A DNA stretch of 64,000 nt, from the NCBI RefSeq assembly GCF_000715075.1, contig NC_134103.1, positions 76,943,519 through 77,007,518 on the forward strand, in the 5' to 3' direction. The notes under the pieces are model-generated. The model searched no databases, was not told where the DNA came from, and saw only the letters and a list, made by a program, of their open reading frames with translations. Source of the DNA: Nicotiana tabacum. Its lineage: Eukaryota > Streptophyta > Magnoliopsida > Solanales > Solanaceae. The position numbers and the translations under genes are program-made. Positions 10,301 to 21,965 of this stretch are shown here, piece by piece. Every line of letters starts with the position of its first letter. Positions within the stretch are counted from its first letter, which is position 1.

Positions 10301-11210
10301 TCTCCGACCATGAATACAACATCACGAACTCTGCGGTCGGCATAACTCTTCTGCCTGGACTGAGCTGTGCGAAGTAGATCCTGGATAATCTTAACCTTAT
10401 CCAAGGCATCCTGTACTAAGTCTGTGCCCAACAACCGAGCCTCCCCCGACTCAAACCACCCAACCGGCGACCGCCACCGCCTACCATATAATACCTCATA
10501 GGGAGCCATCTGAATGCTCGACTGGTAGCTGTTGTTATAGGTGAACTCTGCAAGGGGCAATAACTGATCCCACGATCCTCCGAAGTCTATAACACATGCA
10601 CGAAGCATATCCTCCAAGATCTGAATAGTGCGCTTGGCCTGCCCATCCGTCTGAGGATGAAATGCTGTGCTCAACTCAACCCGTGTACCTAACTCACGGC
10701 GTACTATCCTACAGAAGTGCGAGGTGAACTGCGTAGCTAGATCAGAAATGATAGATACAGGCACACCGTGAAGACGAGCGATCTCACGAATGTAAATCTC
10801 TACCAACCGCTCCGAAGAATAGGTAACTGCCATAGGAATGAAGTGCGCTGACTTGGTCAGCCTGTCCATAATGACCCAAACTGCATCAAACTTCCTCTGA
10901 GTCCGTGGGAGTCCAACAACAAAATCCATAGTGATATGCTCCCACTTCCACTCAGGAATCTCTAACTTCTGAAGCAAACCACCAGGTCTATGATGCTCAT
11001 ACTTTACCTGCCGGCAATTTAGACACCGAGCTACATATGCAATTATGTCTTTCTTCATGCTCCTCCACCAATAATGCTGCCGCAAGTCCTGATACATCTT
11101 GGCAGCGCCCGGATGAATAGAATACCTGGAACTGTTGGTCTCCTCAAGAATCAACTCACGAAGTCCATCCATATTAGGCACACAAATACGACCCTACAAC
11201 CTCAAAACTC
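10270..11210 (-). pseudogene. Integrase core of the Tekay-like element
   Basis: The zinc-binding HHCC region is visible (HPGAAKMYQDLRQHYWW, then CLNCRQVK). The core has TMDFVVGLP with the first catalytic aspartate and SIISDLATQF with the second. At the third catalytic position the usual SERTIQ motif after FHPQTDGQ reads AKRTIQ, so the glutamate appears changed to lysine. This would abolish strand transfer even without the other lesions. Stops flank the segment near 11200 and a frame break lies near 10290. The best match is the chromovirus (Tekay/Del) type from motif wording. Confidence 0.88.
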
Positions 11211-11895
11211 TGTCATCTCCAACAGTAACCTGCTTGGCACCATCGTGCCACACCGTGTCTCTAAAGACAAGTAAATGAGGATCATCATCATTCTAATCTC
11301 TGATGCGCTCAAACAAAGAAGACCGAGCAACTGTACAAGCTAGAACATGGCTGGGCTCAGAAATATCCAACCTCACGAACTGGTTGGACAAGGCCTGAAT
11401 ATACAATGCAAGTGGTCTCTCACCAACTGGAATATATACAAGGCTACCCATACTAGCTGACTTCCTAATCAAAGCATCAGCCACCATATTGGCTTTCCCG
11501 GGATGATACAATATGGTGATATCATAGTCGTTCAATAGCTCCAACCACCTCCTCTTCCTCAAATTGAGTTCCTTCTGCTTAAACAAATACTGCAAGCTCC
11601 GATGATCCGTGAATACCTCACATGGAACGCCGTAAAGATAGTGCCTTCAAATCTTCAGTGCGTGAACAATGGCTGCCAACTCTAGATCATGAATAGGGTA
11701 ATTCTTCTCGTGAACCTTCAGCTGCCGTGAAGCATATGCAATAATCTTGGCACCTTGCATTAATACCGCACCCAGACCAATACGAGATGCGTCACAATAT
11801 ACTGTATAAGATCATGAACCTGTGGGTAACACCAATACTGGTGCCGTAGTCAAAGCTGTCTTGAGCTTCTGGAAGCTTGCCTTACACTTATCTAG
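11211..11895 (-). pseudogene. RNase H of the Tekay-like element
   Basis: The segment 11293-11595 gives [40 protein letters not shown], and a following connection to integrase. Upstream, 11596-11890 still encodes a [19 protein letters not shown] RNase H start, with [11 protein letters not shown], interrupted by stops near 11592-11650, 11820 and 11895. The domain is typical Ty3/gypsy RNase H. Stops make it inactive. Confidence 0.8.
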
Positions 11896-12720
11896 CTACC
11901 TGAACGGGGCACCCTTCTGGGTCAACCTGCTCAACGGGGCTGCTATGGATGAAAACCCCTCCACGAATCGACGGTAGTAGCCCGCCAAACCCAGGAAACT
12001 ACGGATCTCTGTAGCTAATGTGGGTCTAGGCCAGTTCTGAACTGCCTCAATTTTCTTAGGATCCACCTGAATACCCTCTGGTGATACAACGTGACCCAAG
12101 AAAGCAACTGAATTCAACCAAAACTTGCATTTTGAGAATTTAGCATATAACTGGCTGTCTCTCAGAGTCTGAAGAATGATCCAAATGTGCTGCTCATGCT
12201 CCTCTCGGCTGTGGGAGTAGACCAAGATATCATCAATAAACACAATCACAAAGGAATCCAAGTAGGGCTTGAACACCCGGTTCATCAAATCCATGAATAC
12301 CTCTAGGGCATTTGTCAGCACAAATGACATCACTAGAAACTCATAATGCCCATACCGAGTCCGAAAAGCTGTCTTAGGGACATCAGATGCCCTAATCCTC
12401 AACTGATGCTAGCCAGATCTCAAATCAATCTTCAAAAACACCTGGGCACCCTGAATCTGGTCAAATAAATCATCAATCCTCGGCAGTGGGTACTTTTTCT
12501 TGATGGTGTCTTTGTTCAACTGCCATTAATCTATACACATCCTCATCGATCCATCTTTCTTCTTTACAAACAACACAGGTGCACCCTAGGGCGAGACACT
12601 AGGTCTAATGAAGCCCTTATCAAGCAAATCTTGTAACTGTTCTTTCAATTCTTTCAACTCTGGAGGGGCCATGCGGTATGGCGGAATGGAAATGGGCTGA
12701 GTGCCCAAAGCCAAATAAAT
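11896..12720 (-). pseudogene. Reverse transcriptase of the Tekay-like element
   Basis: Recognisable blocks are [54 protein letters not shown] and the catalytic FIDD box at 12229-12240, followed by [20 protein letters not shown] and [16 protein letters not shown]. In-frame stops occur after CID near 12525 and near 12410 (SG then stop then HQLRI). The catalytic aspartates remain. The sequence is Ty3/gypsy, chromovirus branch. Confidence 0.88.
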
Positions 12721-13345
12721 GCAGAAATCAATATCCTGTCGAGTGGCATCCCTGGCAGGTCTGTAGGAAACACCTCTGGAAACTCACGAACAACCGTCAC
12801 TGAATCCATGAAAGGAACCTCCGCACTAGAATCGCGGACATAAGCCAAATAAGCTAGACACCCCTTCTCGACCATATGCCGAGCCTTCACATAAGAGATA
12901 ACCCTGCTGGCAGAATGACCAAGAGTCCCTTTATACTCTAGTCGAGGCAACCCCTGCAAGGCTAAGGTCACCGTCTTGGCGTGACAATCTAATATAGCAT
13001 GATAAGGTGACAACTAATCCATAACCAGTATGACATCAAAATCAACCATGTCCAGAAGTAGAAGATCTACACGAGTCTCAAGACTCCCAATGGTGACCAC
13101 ACATGAATGATAAACATGATCTACAATAATAGCATCCCTTACTGGCATAGACACATACACAAAAGCACTCAAAGAATCACGGGGCGCAACCAAATATGAA
13201 GCAAAATAGGATGACACATATGAGTAAGTAGATCCCGGATCAAATAGAACTGAAGCATCTCTACTGCAAACTGAAATAGTACCTGTGATAACAGTGTCAG
13301 ATGACTCAACCTCAGGCCTGGCTGGGAAAGCATAACACCGGGCCT
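12721..13345 (-). pseudogene. Aspartic protease of the Tekay-like element
   Basis: The active-site motif FDPGST lies at about 13227-13244 (the DPGS codons are at 13230-13241) and is followed by YSYVSSYFASYL. A second block, VTIGSLETRVDLLLLDMVDF then DVILVMD, is followed by SPYHAILDCHAKTVTLALQG and the linker to RT ([15 protein letters not shown]). Several frames must be combined (13169-13357, 13014-13217, 12654-13013), with a stop near 13013. The catalytic aspartate is preserved. Confidence 0.82.
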
Positions 13346-13399
13346 GGGCCCCACCACTCTAAACTACGTCCCTAGGATGACCTCTAGCTGACTGGTTTC

Positions 13400-14869
13400 C
13401 ACCTCTAACAGCCTGACCTCTACCTATAACAATTTGGCCTCTATCTCTAGCTGCCTGACCCCTGCCTTTGGCTGACTGAGTAGGTGGTGCAGCGACTGGT
13501 GCCGGAACCATGGCATGAGAATTCTGATGCTATGAGGTGCCCATTGCCTGAGGACAACATCTAGCAATGTGCCTCGGATCACCATAAGTATAGCATAACC
13601 TCGGCTGCTATGATTGCTGACCCTGTCGACCTGAGTAACCACCCTGATAACTCTAGAGTGGAGGTGCACTACTAGGAGCTGGTGGTGCACTGTAAGCTAG
13701 CTGGTCGGAATAGGGCATATGAGGACCACGACCACCTGAGGCACCGTGGGATGCCTAGAGTGCTGGATGAAACGGTCTGGGAGGATGGCCCCTACCGAAA
13801 GTACCCCTACCTCTAGATGAGGCACCGCTGAACTCACCGAAATGACGAGGTCTCTTGTTAGACCCCTGACCTCCCTGAGCAAGAACCATCTCGAATCGCC
13901 TGGCGACACTAGCAGCCGCCTGAAAAGAAATCTTACTCCCAGTCTCCTTAGCCATCTGCAATCTGATAGGCTGAGTAAGTCCATCAATAAACCTCCTCAC
14001 TCTCTCTCTCGGTGGGAAGCAGAAGAATAGCATGACGGGCCAAATCCACAAAACGGGTCTCATACTGAGTAACAATCATTCTGCCCTCCTGGAGACACTC
14101 AAACTGATGGCGACGCTCCTCTCTCAATGGGATAGGCAGAAACTTCTCTATGAAGAGCTGAGAGAACTGGTCCCAAGTAAGAGCAGTTGACCCAGCTGGT
14201 CTGGTCAGCAAATAATATCTCCACCATTTCTTGGCGCAACTAATCATCTGAAATGCAGCAAAATCGACCCCATTGGTCTCCACTATATCCATGTTCCGTA
14301 GAACCTCGTGACAGCTGTCGAGATACTCCTGGGGATCCTTTGAAGGAGCACCACTAAAGTGAACTAGGAAGAGCTTGGTAAACCTGTCCAATCTCCATAA
14401 ATCCTCAGAAGACATAGCTGACCCATCACCGGTCTGCGCCGCAACAACCGGCTAAACTACTCTGACTGGATGAGCTGCTGGAGTGTGATACTAGGGAGCT
14501 ATCTACTCCGGAGTGGGAGTAGTGGGAGTCTGGGCTCCTTCTCCAGTCTGAGTGACGGCTGGTGCTATGGGGAATGCTCCCGTTTGGACCACATTCTCCA
14601 TAAGGCCCACCAAACGGACCAAAGCATCATGAAGTACTGGGGTGGCAATGAACCCCTCTGGAACCTGAGCTGGCCCGGCAGGAACAGTCTGGGCTGGAAC
14701 CTCCTCGTCAAGCTCTATCTGAGTCTCCACTGCTAGGGCTGCTGCTCGGGCTCTAGGCTGAGCCCTGCCCCTACCTCGGCCTCTGGCACGTCCTCGACCT
14801 CGACGTTTGCCCCGCGTGGGAGCTACCACTGGAGTCTCTGGTGGCTGCTCAACTGAGGAAGCGGTACGT
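13400..14869 (-). pseudogene. gag: gag of the Tekay-like element, main part
   Basis: The N-terminal part is basic and Arg/Gly-rich (KRRGRGRARGRGRGRAQPRA), followed by an acidic linker. The capsid-like core (14415-13984) includes FLVHFSGAPSKDPQEYLDSC, WWRYYLLTRPAG and FSQLFIEKFLP, which are retrotransposon gag motifs. A CCHC knuckle lies at 13557-13595 and reads CYTYGDPRHIARC, the second cysteine having become tyrosine. Frameshifts near 13985-14075 and stops near 13690 and 14416-14500 break it. Its first codons are separated by the hAT insert: the start ATG is at 19623-19625. Confidence 0.85.
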
Positions 14870-14877
14870 GTCCTCAC
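14870..14877. other. Target-site duplication of the hAT insert, left copy
   Basis: GTCCTCAC here and GTCCTCGC at 19615-19622 flank the insert: 8 bp, one difference. An 8-bp duplication is the hAT-family hallmark. Confidence 0.85.
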
Positions 14878-16654
14878 TAGGGCTGTTCAAAACCGAACTG
14901 AAACCATTACCGAATCAAATCGATGGCTTATTTGCTTATTGGTATCGGATTATCGGGGTAATAGATGGTGAACGGATTGAGATTTTATAATTAACGGCTT
15001 AACAGTTTGGGGGCGGATTACTCAATCTTCTTATCGGGTAAACCGTTAACCCGTTAAGAATTTTTATATTTACACTTTTACTTCTATGTATATAAAGTAC
15101 TTGTCACAACCCAAAATCCCACCACAAGCGTTGTGATGGCACGTAGTCTCTAAGAATAGGTAAGCCGATTTCAATTATATTTTGAAGCCATTTGATTTTT
15201 GAATTAAATAAGTAATCAAAACTAACAGCGGAACAAATATGAATATACAACCTCCCAAGACTGATAGTACCGAGTCACGAACTCTAACTGAATACATGGG
15301 ATGATTACGAGGACCGAATATACAATACTATTTGATTAAAAATTAACAGTATAATGAAATGAAACGACTCCAAGGGACTGAGATGACCAACCAGCTCTAC
15401 CTTGAATCCTTACGATCCCGCTTAAACTCTGCCCAAGTCCGATATCTTCAATACCTGGCTATGCACAAAAATGTGCAGAAGTGTAGTATGAGTACACCAC
15501 GATCGGTACCCAGTAAGTATCAAGACTAATCTCAGTGGAGTAGAGACGAGGTACAGTCAAGACACTCACTAGTCTAATAACCTGTGCAATATAATATACA
15601 AAATAATAGGAGACAAATAACAATAAGGGCAACATAAAACAACCAGTTATATGCACAGTAAGACAATAAAATCACCATTAATATCGCTCAACAATTGATA
15701 AATACAATTACACCCAGTTAAATCAAGTTCTTCAATTAAATATCTTTCGCATATAATTCTTACGAATAAAACTCTTTTTCAAATATAATTTCCTCAAATA
15801 AATATCTTTCAAATAATTCATTTGAATAAAAATCCTTCCAAATAAATATTTTGGATATAATTCTTTCAATTAAAAAGTTACCATGTGACACCTCATTTCA
15901 TAATCATAAAAATACGGGTCTCAACCCATTTTCATATTTTTCATAACACGGGTCTCAGCCCATTTTCATATTTCCACGGCACTTCGTGCTCATAATTAAA
16001 TCATCATATTTCCCCGGCACCTCGTGCCCACTTTTCATATTATTGCTGTACGGACAATTCACGTGCCAATATTATTATCATTTAATCACGGCACCTCATA
16101 CCCACTTTTTATATCACAATTGTACGGACAATTCACATGCCATTAATATCAATGTATATAAGATCCACATGATCAATTTATTCCCAATAAAGTAAGTTTA
16201 AATTTTTTTAAAAACAAGTAGGAAATCAACAAAGGAATGAATTTATTTTAGAAATCATTTGGGTGGAGAAAAATAACATTTCAATTAAAATGAAACACCC
16301 GATAGTTGCCGATTTGTATGTAAAACTTATAAGAATTAAAACATACAACAATTATTTTTATTCAAAACAACTTAACCTTAACAATTAGTAAAAACTAGAA
16401 ACACAAATCCTTAGAGTCTCGTACAAGATCCAAAGCCAATACATTACAACCAGGAATACAAACACATAATAAAATCAAATAATACATCACGGAAGAATAC
16501 AAGAATTTACATATCACGGAAAAATAAAATAACCGAAGGCAAGTGCAACCATAGAAATATATCAACAAAAGGGCACTCCTGAGGTACTGCCTCCTAGTCC
16601 CAAGAGTAAATATGAAACATCAACAACACCGCCCCCAGGCCATCACAAATCAAT

Positions 16655-16862
16655 CCTCGACATAGCCCACCTTGTCTAGCCACAAATCAATCTCCGGCAT
16701 AGCCCACCTTGTCTCACCACGTGTGCAATAGTAAAGTGAATGCCCGCCTTGTCTCGCCACACGCGCACAATAATGTTCTCACCTTGTCTTGCCACATGCG
16801 CAAGCCCATATATATATATATATATATATAGCCCGCCTTGTCACGCCGCATGTGCATAAATC
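16655..16862. repeat. Degenerate array with CCTTGTCTCGCCACA cores
   Basis: Five or six units of about 50 bp share GCCCACCTTGTCTCGCCAC or a close form followed by a short CG-containing word (ACGCGC, GTGTGC, ATGCGC, ATGTGC). A (TA)n microsatellite at 16808-16830 interrupts the array. Confidence 0.65.
16808..16830. repeat. (TA)n microsatellite
   Basis: About 11.5 uninterrupted AT dinucleotides inside the solo LTR. Confidence 0.95.
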
Positions 16863-16959
16863 AATAGTAATAATAGCACGGCAGAAACCTCGTGCAAACA
16901 CCCGAACAAAACTTCCCAACAAAATAACGTGCCAATATCACATCTCATAAACTACACCT

Positions 16960-17104
16960 CAAGTGCTCAAATATTACAACATATCACTCATTTGCACATC
17001 AAGTGCTCAATTATTACAATTTATCACAGATTGCACATCAAGTGCTCAAATATTATAATTTATCACAGATTGCACATCAAGTGCTCAATATTACAATTTG
17101 CCAC
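16960..17104. repeat. About 40-bp tandem repeat (CAAGTGCTCAAATATTACAA)
   Basis: Four units carry CAAGTGCTCAAwTATTACAA followed by TTTATCACAGATTGCACAT or a variant. The last is shortened. The array is inside the solo LTR. Confidence 0.8.
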
Positions 17105-18014
17105 AAAATTCAATAATACATAAATTTCCATAATAAGGAGCCCATGGCTCGACCATAGTGTGCACAAAATTTTAACAAATATATCCGGGAGTGAGCAACT
17201 CAACAAATAATATTTCACATAAGAATAGAAGTGGCAATCCCACCGAATCATCATATAGATGCAAAACCAACAAAACAAGAATTTAGGCAAGACAATTAAA
17301 GGATTTAATTGTTACCAATAATTTCCCATTTAATACATAAGGCGTCTAAGGATTTTAACCAATGTAATTTGCACATATAACCCAAGTACGTACTCGTCGC
17401 CTCGCGTACTTGGTTTTCAATTACACAAATTTCACATAAGACTCAATGCCTAAGGGGTAATTCTCCCACTCGAGGTTAGGCAAGATACTTACCTTTTTGA
17501 AGTTAGACCGATATTCCAAAATAGCCTTCTTTCTTGAATTGACCTCCGGGCAGCTCAAATCTATCCAAATTAATTGTATAACTTCATTAAAATTCATCGG
17601 AAATAATTCCGGATAATAATGCGTTGACTTAAACATTTATTCCAAAAGTCAACAAAAGTCAACGCGGGGCTCGCCCCTCGGAACCCGACATAATTTTCAT
17701 GAAATCCGAACACCCATTCCGATACGAGTTCAACCATACCAATTTTATCGAATTCCAATAACAACTCGACCTCCAAATCTTAAATTTAAACAAAGAGAGT
17801 TTTCACAATTTTTCCAACTTAATTCACCGATTAAATTTTAAAAACAATCATGGATTTGGGTAATTTAACCAATATAGAGTTAAGAACACTTACCCCGTTG
17901 TTTTCCTTGAAAAACTCCCGAAAATCGCCTCTTCCTGAGCTCCAATCTGTCAAAAATGGAAAATGGGACGAAGTCCCATTTTTAGAACTTAATGTTTCTG
18001 CCCAGGCATCAAAG

Positions 18015-18425
18015 CATCGCGATCGCGAAAGAACGAATATGATCGCGTAGAAGGAAAATGGCTACTGCCCAAAAGGTGTTACGCGATCACGGGCAGATTT
18101 GTGCGATCGCAAAGAAGGAAAATTTGGTGCCCACGAACTGAGCTACGCGAACGCGTGAAGAAGCAGGCGAACGCGAAAGAGGGAAAGGCATACTTATTCG
18201 ATCGCGGACAGAAGAATGCGAGCGCGTAGAGGAAATGATCACCAGTCCTCAGCTCACAGTTTTCTACTATGCGAACGCGAATGTGGAGCTGCGAACGCAA
18301 AGAAGGGAAAGGCAGACCTTCGCGATCACGGATGGAGGCTCGCGAACTCGTAGAACAAATAACTCCACCTCCACAATAACTCTTCGCGAACGCGAAGGAG
18401 ATGACGTGAACACGATTAAGGAAAC
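18015..18425. repeat. CpG-rich palindrome array, solo LTR
   Basis: Dense words of the types GCGATCGCG, GCGAACGCG, TTCGCGAACGCG and ACGCGATCACG occur with AGAAGGAAA spacers. Position relative to the LTR 5' end (about 690-1100 bp) is the same as in the other LTRs of the window. Confidence 0.75.
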
Positions 18426-19614
18426 CATATGACAGATTCATCAGTTCAAAAACAGAAGAAAATGGCCCTTAGCCCATCCGAAACACACCCGAGGCCCCCG
18501 GGACCCCGTCTAAATATACCAACAAGTCCCATAACTTAACACGGACTTGCTCGAGGCCTCAAATCACATCAAACAACATCAAAACGATGAATCACACTTC
18601 AAATCAAAATCTATGAACTTTGAACTTTCAAATTCTATATCTTGTGCCGAAACACATCAAATCAATCTGGAATGAATTCAAATTTTGCACACAAGTAATA
18701 ATTGACATAATGAAGCTATTCAAATTTCCAGGATCGTATTCCGACCCCGATATCAAAAAGTCAACCCTCCGGTCAAACTTCCCAAAAATTCATCTTTCAC
18801 CATTTCAAGCCAAATTCCTCTACGGACCTCCAAATAATTTTCTAGACATGCTCCTAAGTCCAAAATTACCAATACGGAGCTATTGACATCGTCAAAATTC
18901 CATTCCGGAATTGTTTACTCAAAAGTCGACTCTCCGGTCAACTCTTTCCATTTAAGCTTCTAAATAAGGATTGTTCTTTTAATTTAATTCTGAATCTTCA
19001 GTAAATCAAATTCGACCACATCCACGGGTCATAATACTTATTACGAAGCTGCTCGAGCCCTTAAGTCACTGAACGGGGCGTAAATTCTTAAAATGACCGA
19101 CCGGGTCGTTACAGCACTATTGAAACCCTAAATGGCTAAATCCCCAATTTCTATTTTCTAATTCTCAATTTTCTGCAGCCACCAGAGGCAGAGAAATCGT
19201 CATTCGCGTCTCTCTCTTGAAATAAGAACTGAGAAGTCGAAGAATCGAAATATGAATGTTTGATACATGTATGTCTATATGAGTAGTCTTGATGGTATTA
19301 AAAATTTGGTTAATACGTGTATGACAGTATGAGTAGTCTTGAAGACTCTTCAATTCAAAAATACCATTTGGTTAGATCTTAGATGGTAATAAAAATTTGG
19401 TATTGATTTGAAACTGTTTGGTATTGATTGAATGATTGTTCAAAAAATTTCTATTTGGTTTAGCCGATAAGCCGCCCGATAATTGTTAATCTGATACCAA
19501 TCCGCCCGTTGTCTTATTGGATGGCTAGCAGATTACTACATTTATAATCCGATAACTGTTAAGCCAAACCGTTAAGCGTAATTATCCGCCCGATCTGCCT
19601 GATAAGCACCCCTA

Positions 19615-19622
19615 GTCCTCGC
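19615..19622. other. Target-site duplication of the hAT insert, right copy
   Basis: GTCCTCGC, matching GTCCTCAC at 14870-14877 in 7 of 8 bases. It overlaps the second to fourth codons of the split gag. Confidence 0.85.
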
Positions 19623-19625
19623 CAT
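19615..19625 (-). pseudogene. gag: Start codon and first codons of split Tekay-like gag
   Basis: The minus strand reads ATG GCG AGG AC starting at 19625, with the rest of gag resuming at 14869. This start is chosen because it joins in frame with the basic gag N-terminus once the hAT insert and one duplication copy are discounted. It lies about 200 bp downstream of the LTR and primer site, a normal leader length. Confidence 0.75.
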
Positions 19626-19813
19626 CTGCGAGAGAATAAGAGTAAAAGAGTTCAATCAGTATTGAGAAAACAAAATCGCACGACAGAGAAGAACAGAAGT
19701 GAAATTTGTTCCTAAACTTCATAGACTCTGGAAGATAAGCACAGACGTCTCCGTACCAATCCTCCAGACTCTACTAAGCTTGCTCATGAATCATGAGACC
19801 TAGGCAACCTAGT

Positions 19814-19828
19814 GCTCTAATACCAACT
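19814..19828 (-). other. tRNA-Met primer-binding site of the Tekay-like element
   Basis: Directly inside the 5' LTR the minus strand reads AGTTGGTATTAGAGC. TGGTATTAGAGC differs by one base from TGGTATCAGAGC, the complement of the 3' end of plant initiator tRNA-Met. Confidence 0.85.
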
Positions 19829-20509
19829 TGTCACGATTCGGAATTCCCAACGTGGGGACCGTGATGGAGCCTAACATTTCACTTGCTAGGCAAGCCAACG
19901 TTAGAGAATCATTAAACCAAATCTTTATTTCCATTCAGTAAATAACAAAAAATATCTAAGATGAAATATAATAAGTGTAGAATATCATAAAAACTGTATT
20001 AATTACTACCACCCAGATCTGGAGTCCCAATTCACGAGCATTCTAGAATTTACTACAAGTAATAGTGTGAAAGAAATACAACTGTCTGAATGAAAGAAAC
20101 AGTAGAACAGAAAAGATAGACAGGGACTTCAAGGTTTATGAATGCTGACAGATCTATCTTGAGTCTCCGGATAGCTGGTCCAATAGCTAAAATCTCGATC
20201 AACCCGAGCCGGTACCAAAATCTGCATAGAAAGTGCAGAGTGCAGTATCAGTACAACCGACCCCATATACTGGTAAGTGTCGAGCCTAACCTCGACGAAG
20301 TAGTGACGAGGCTAGGGCAAGGCACCTACAATTCAACCTGTACAATTTAACAGTGTATATACAAATAACAGTAATGAAGAGCTAGACAGGAAATATCGTG
20401 AGGGGGAAACATGCTGGGGGAAATACGAGATAGAGAACCACAACAGAATGATAACTGGAACAACCAATATATAATGAATCAACAGGAACACGAATACAGT
20501 AAAGGAAAA

Positions 20510-20760
20510 ATGCACAACATCACCCTTCGTACCTTTACTCTCAATTTTACCATAAAATCAATAGAAACGGCACGGCATCACCCTTCATTCATTAACTCTC
20601 ATATCATGGCACGACATCACCCTTCGTACTTTTACGCTCACAATATGGCACGACATCACCCTTCGTGCATTAACACTCACAATATGGAACAACATCACCC
20701 TTCGTGCTTTTACACTCACAATATGACACGACATTACCCTTCATGCATTAACACTCTCCC
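20510..20760. repeat. 39-bp hairpin tandem array, LTR 2
   Basis: This is the same array as 7640-7880 with the same number and order of main units, so it predates insertion. Individual units differ by one or two substitutions. Confidence 0.8.
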
Positions 20761-21639
20761 TTACCATAATGCATTGCATAAATAACAACATGGAGATAGA
20801 ATAACAAGTACAAGCCTTACTTCAACATTTGGTTCCATAATATTAATCTCAACTTTGAAATAAATAATCAATTATCACCAGAAAATCCGTAAACATGATA
20901 AGAACGATCAATTTAACAACACTAGTATAAACACGTAGCACTTAGGCATAGGAAAGAGACTACATAAGAAAAATAGGAGAAAATAGGGAAAACAGGTAAA
21001 TTGGCAGCGCATAAGTACTCGTCACCTCACATATACGCCGCTCACATGAATTTCACATAGCAAATAATCTGAGGTTCCTAATTCCATCAAGTCAGGGTTA
21101 GACACAACACTTACCTCGCTCCGAAGACCACTTAATACTCAATCACAACTTTTCCTTTAGAATTCACCTCCAAACCACTCGTATCTATTCAAAAACGACT
21201 CAATAATATCAAATATTGCTAAAGGAATCAATTACATTGCGTAAATTTAGATTTCCCATATTTTCCTCCAAAAAGTCAAAAATTGACCCCGGGCCCGCTT
21301 GGTCAAAACCTAAGGTTCGGACCAAAATTTATTTACCCATTCACCCCGAGCCCGGATATATAATTGGTTTTGGAATCGGACCTCAAATTGAGGTCTAAAT
21401 CCCAAAATTTCTGAAATCCCTAGTTTCTACCCAAACCCCTAATTCTACCATGAAAACTCTAGATTTTAGGTTGATAATTCATAAAATGTAATAGGTAATT
21501 GAAAGAAAATGGTTTAGAATCACTTACCAACACTTTGGGGAAGAAAACAACTCTTGAAAATCGCCTCTAGTCCGTTTGGTTTTTGAGAAAATGAAATAAA
21601 TGGCCAATTCCCGTTTTGATTCTGTTTTAAGTGCTGGGC

Positions 21640-21965
21640 GACAGTGTTCATAGCGATCGCATGAACACTGTCGCGTTTGTGAAGGGCAGCCTCTTAAGGA
21701 CTTACGCGATTGCGGGAGGCTTTACACGTTCGCGAAGGTTTAGCCCACCTTACCTTCGCGTTCGCGAGACAGGTCTCTCGTTCGCATAGAGCTTCCCAGG
21801 TCCCCTGCCCAGTCTAGCTAAAGCTACGCATTCGCGTTCGTGTAGAGCAACTCCCCCCAATGCTCCGCGTTCGTGACCATGGTTTCACGTTCGCTTAGAG
21901 TAAACCATCCCCATCCCAGATTCCCCTTCGCGATCGTGAGAGTGAGTACGCGATCTCAAAGCACG
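21640..21965. repeat. CpG-rich palindrome array, LTR 2
   Basis: Words such as GCGATCGC, TTCGCGAA, CGCGTTCGCG and GTTCGCGAAGG are better preserved than in LTR 1. An extra segment at 21767-21800 (GTTCGCGAGACAGGTCTCTC) is a further inverted repeat around GAGAC/GTCTC. Confidence 0.7.

Larger units (their letters stand above)
15102..19113 (-). mobile_element. Solo LTR (4.0 kb) of a chromodomain-type retrotransposon
   Basis: It reads TGTCACAACCC... at the left and ...GGGTCGTTACA at the right. The 5-bp duplication is GTACT (15097-15101) versus GCACT (19114-19118). There is no internal region and no gag-pol, so it is a solo LTR left by recombination. In the transcribed (minus) direction it has the same order of elements as the other LTRs: CpG-rich array (18425-18015), donor GTAAGT at 17893-17888, second donor at 17492-17487, repeat arrays, and the conserved block at 15562-15463. 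It is longer than its relatives because of extra minisatellite DNA at 16655-17104. Confidence 0.82.
14878..19614. mobile_element. hAT-like non-autonomous transposon carrying a solo LTR
   Basis: The ends are imperfect inverted repeats: TAGGGCTGTTCA on the left and, read inward from the right, TAGGGGTGCTTA. They are flanked by the 8-bp duplication GTCCTCAC/GTCCTCGC. Subterminal regions are rich in related words (AACCGTTAA, GGATTATCGG, GCCGATAAG, GGGCGGATAA) on both sides, as expected for transposase-binding subterminal repeats. Without the nested LTR (15102-19113) it is about 720 bp and encodes no transposase. It landed in the fourth codon of the Tekay-like gag. Removing it with one duplication copy leaves the gag reading frame continuous, which confirms the boundaries. 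Confidence 0.85.

Noticed and set aside
19165..19353. Transposase remnant in the hAT insert
   Set aside because: The short frame has no hAT dimerisation or catalytic motif. The insert's own DNA is only about 720 bp.
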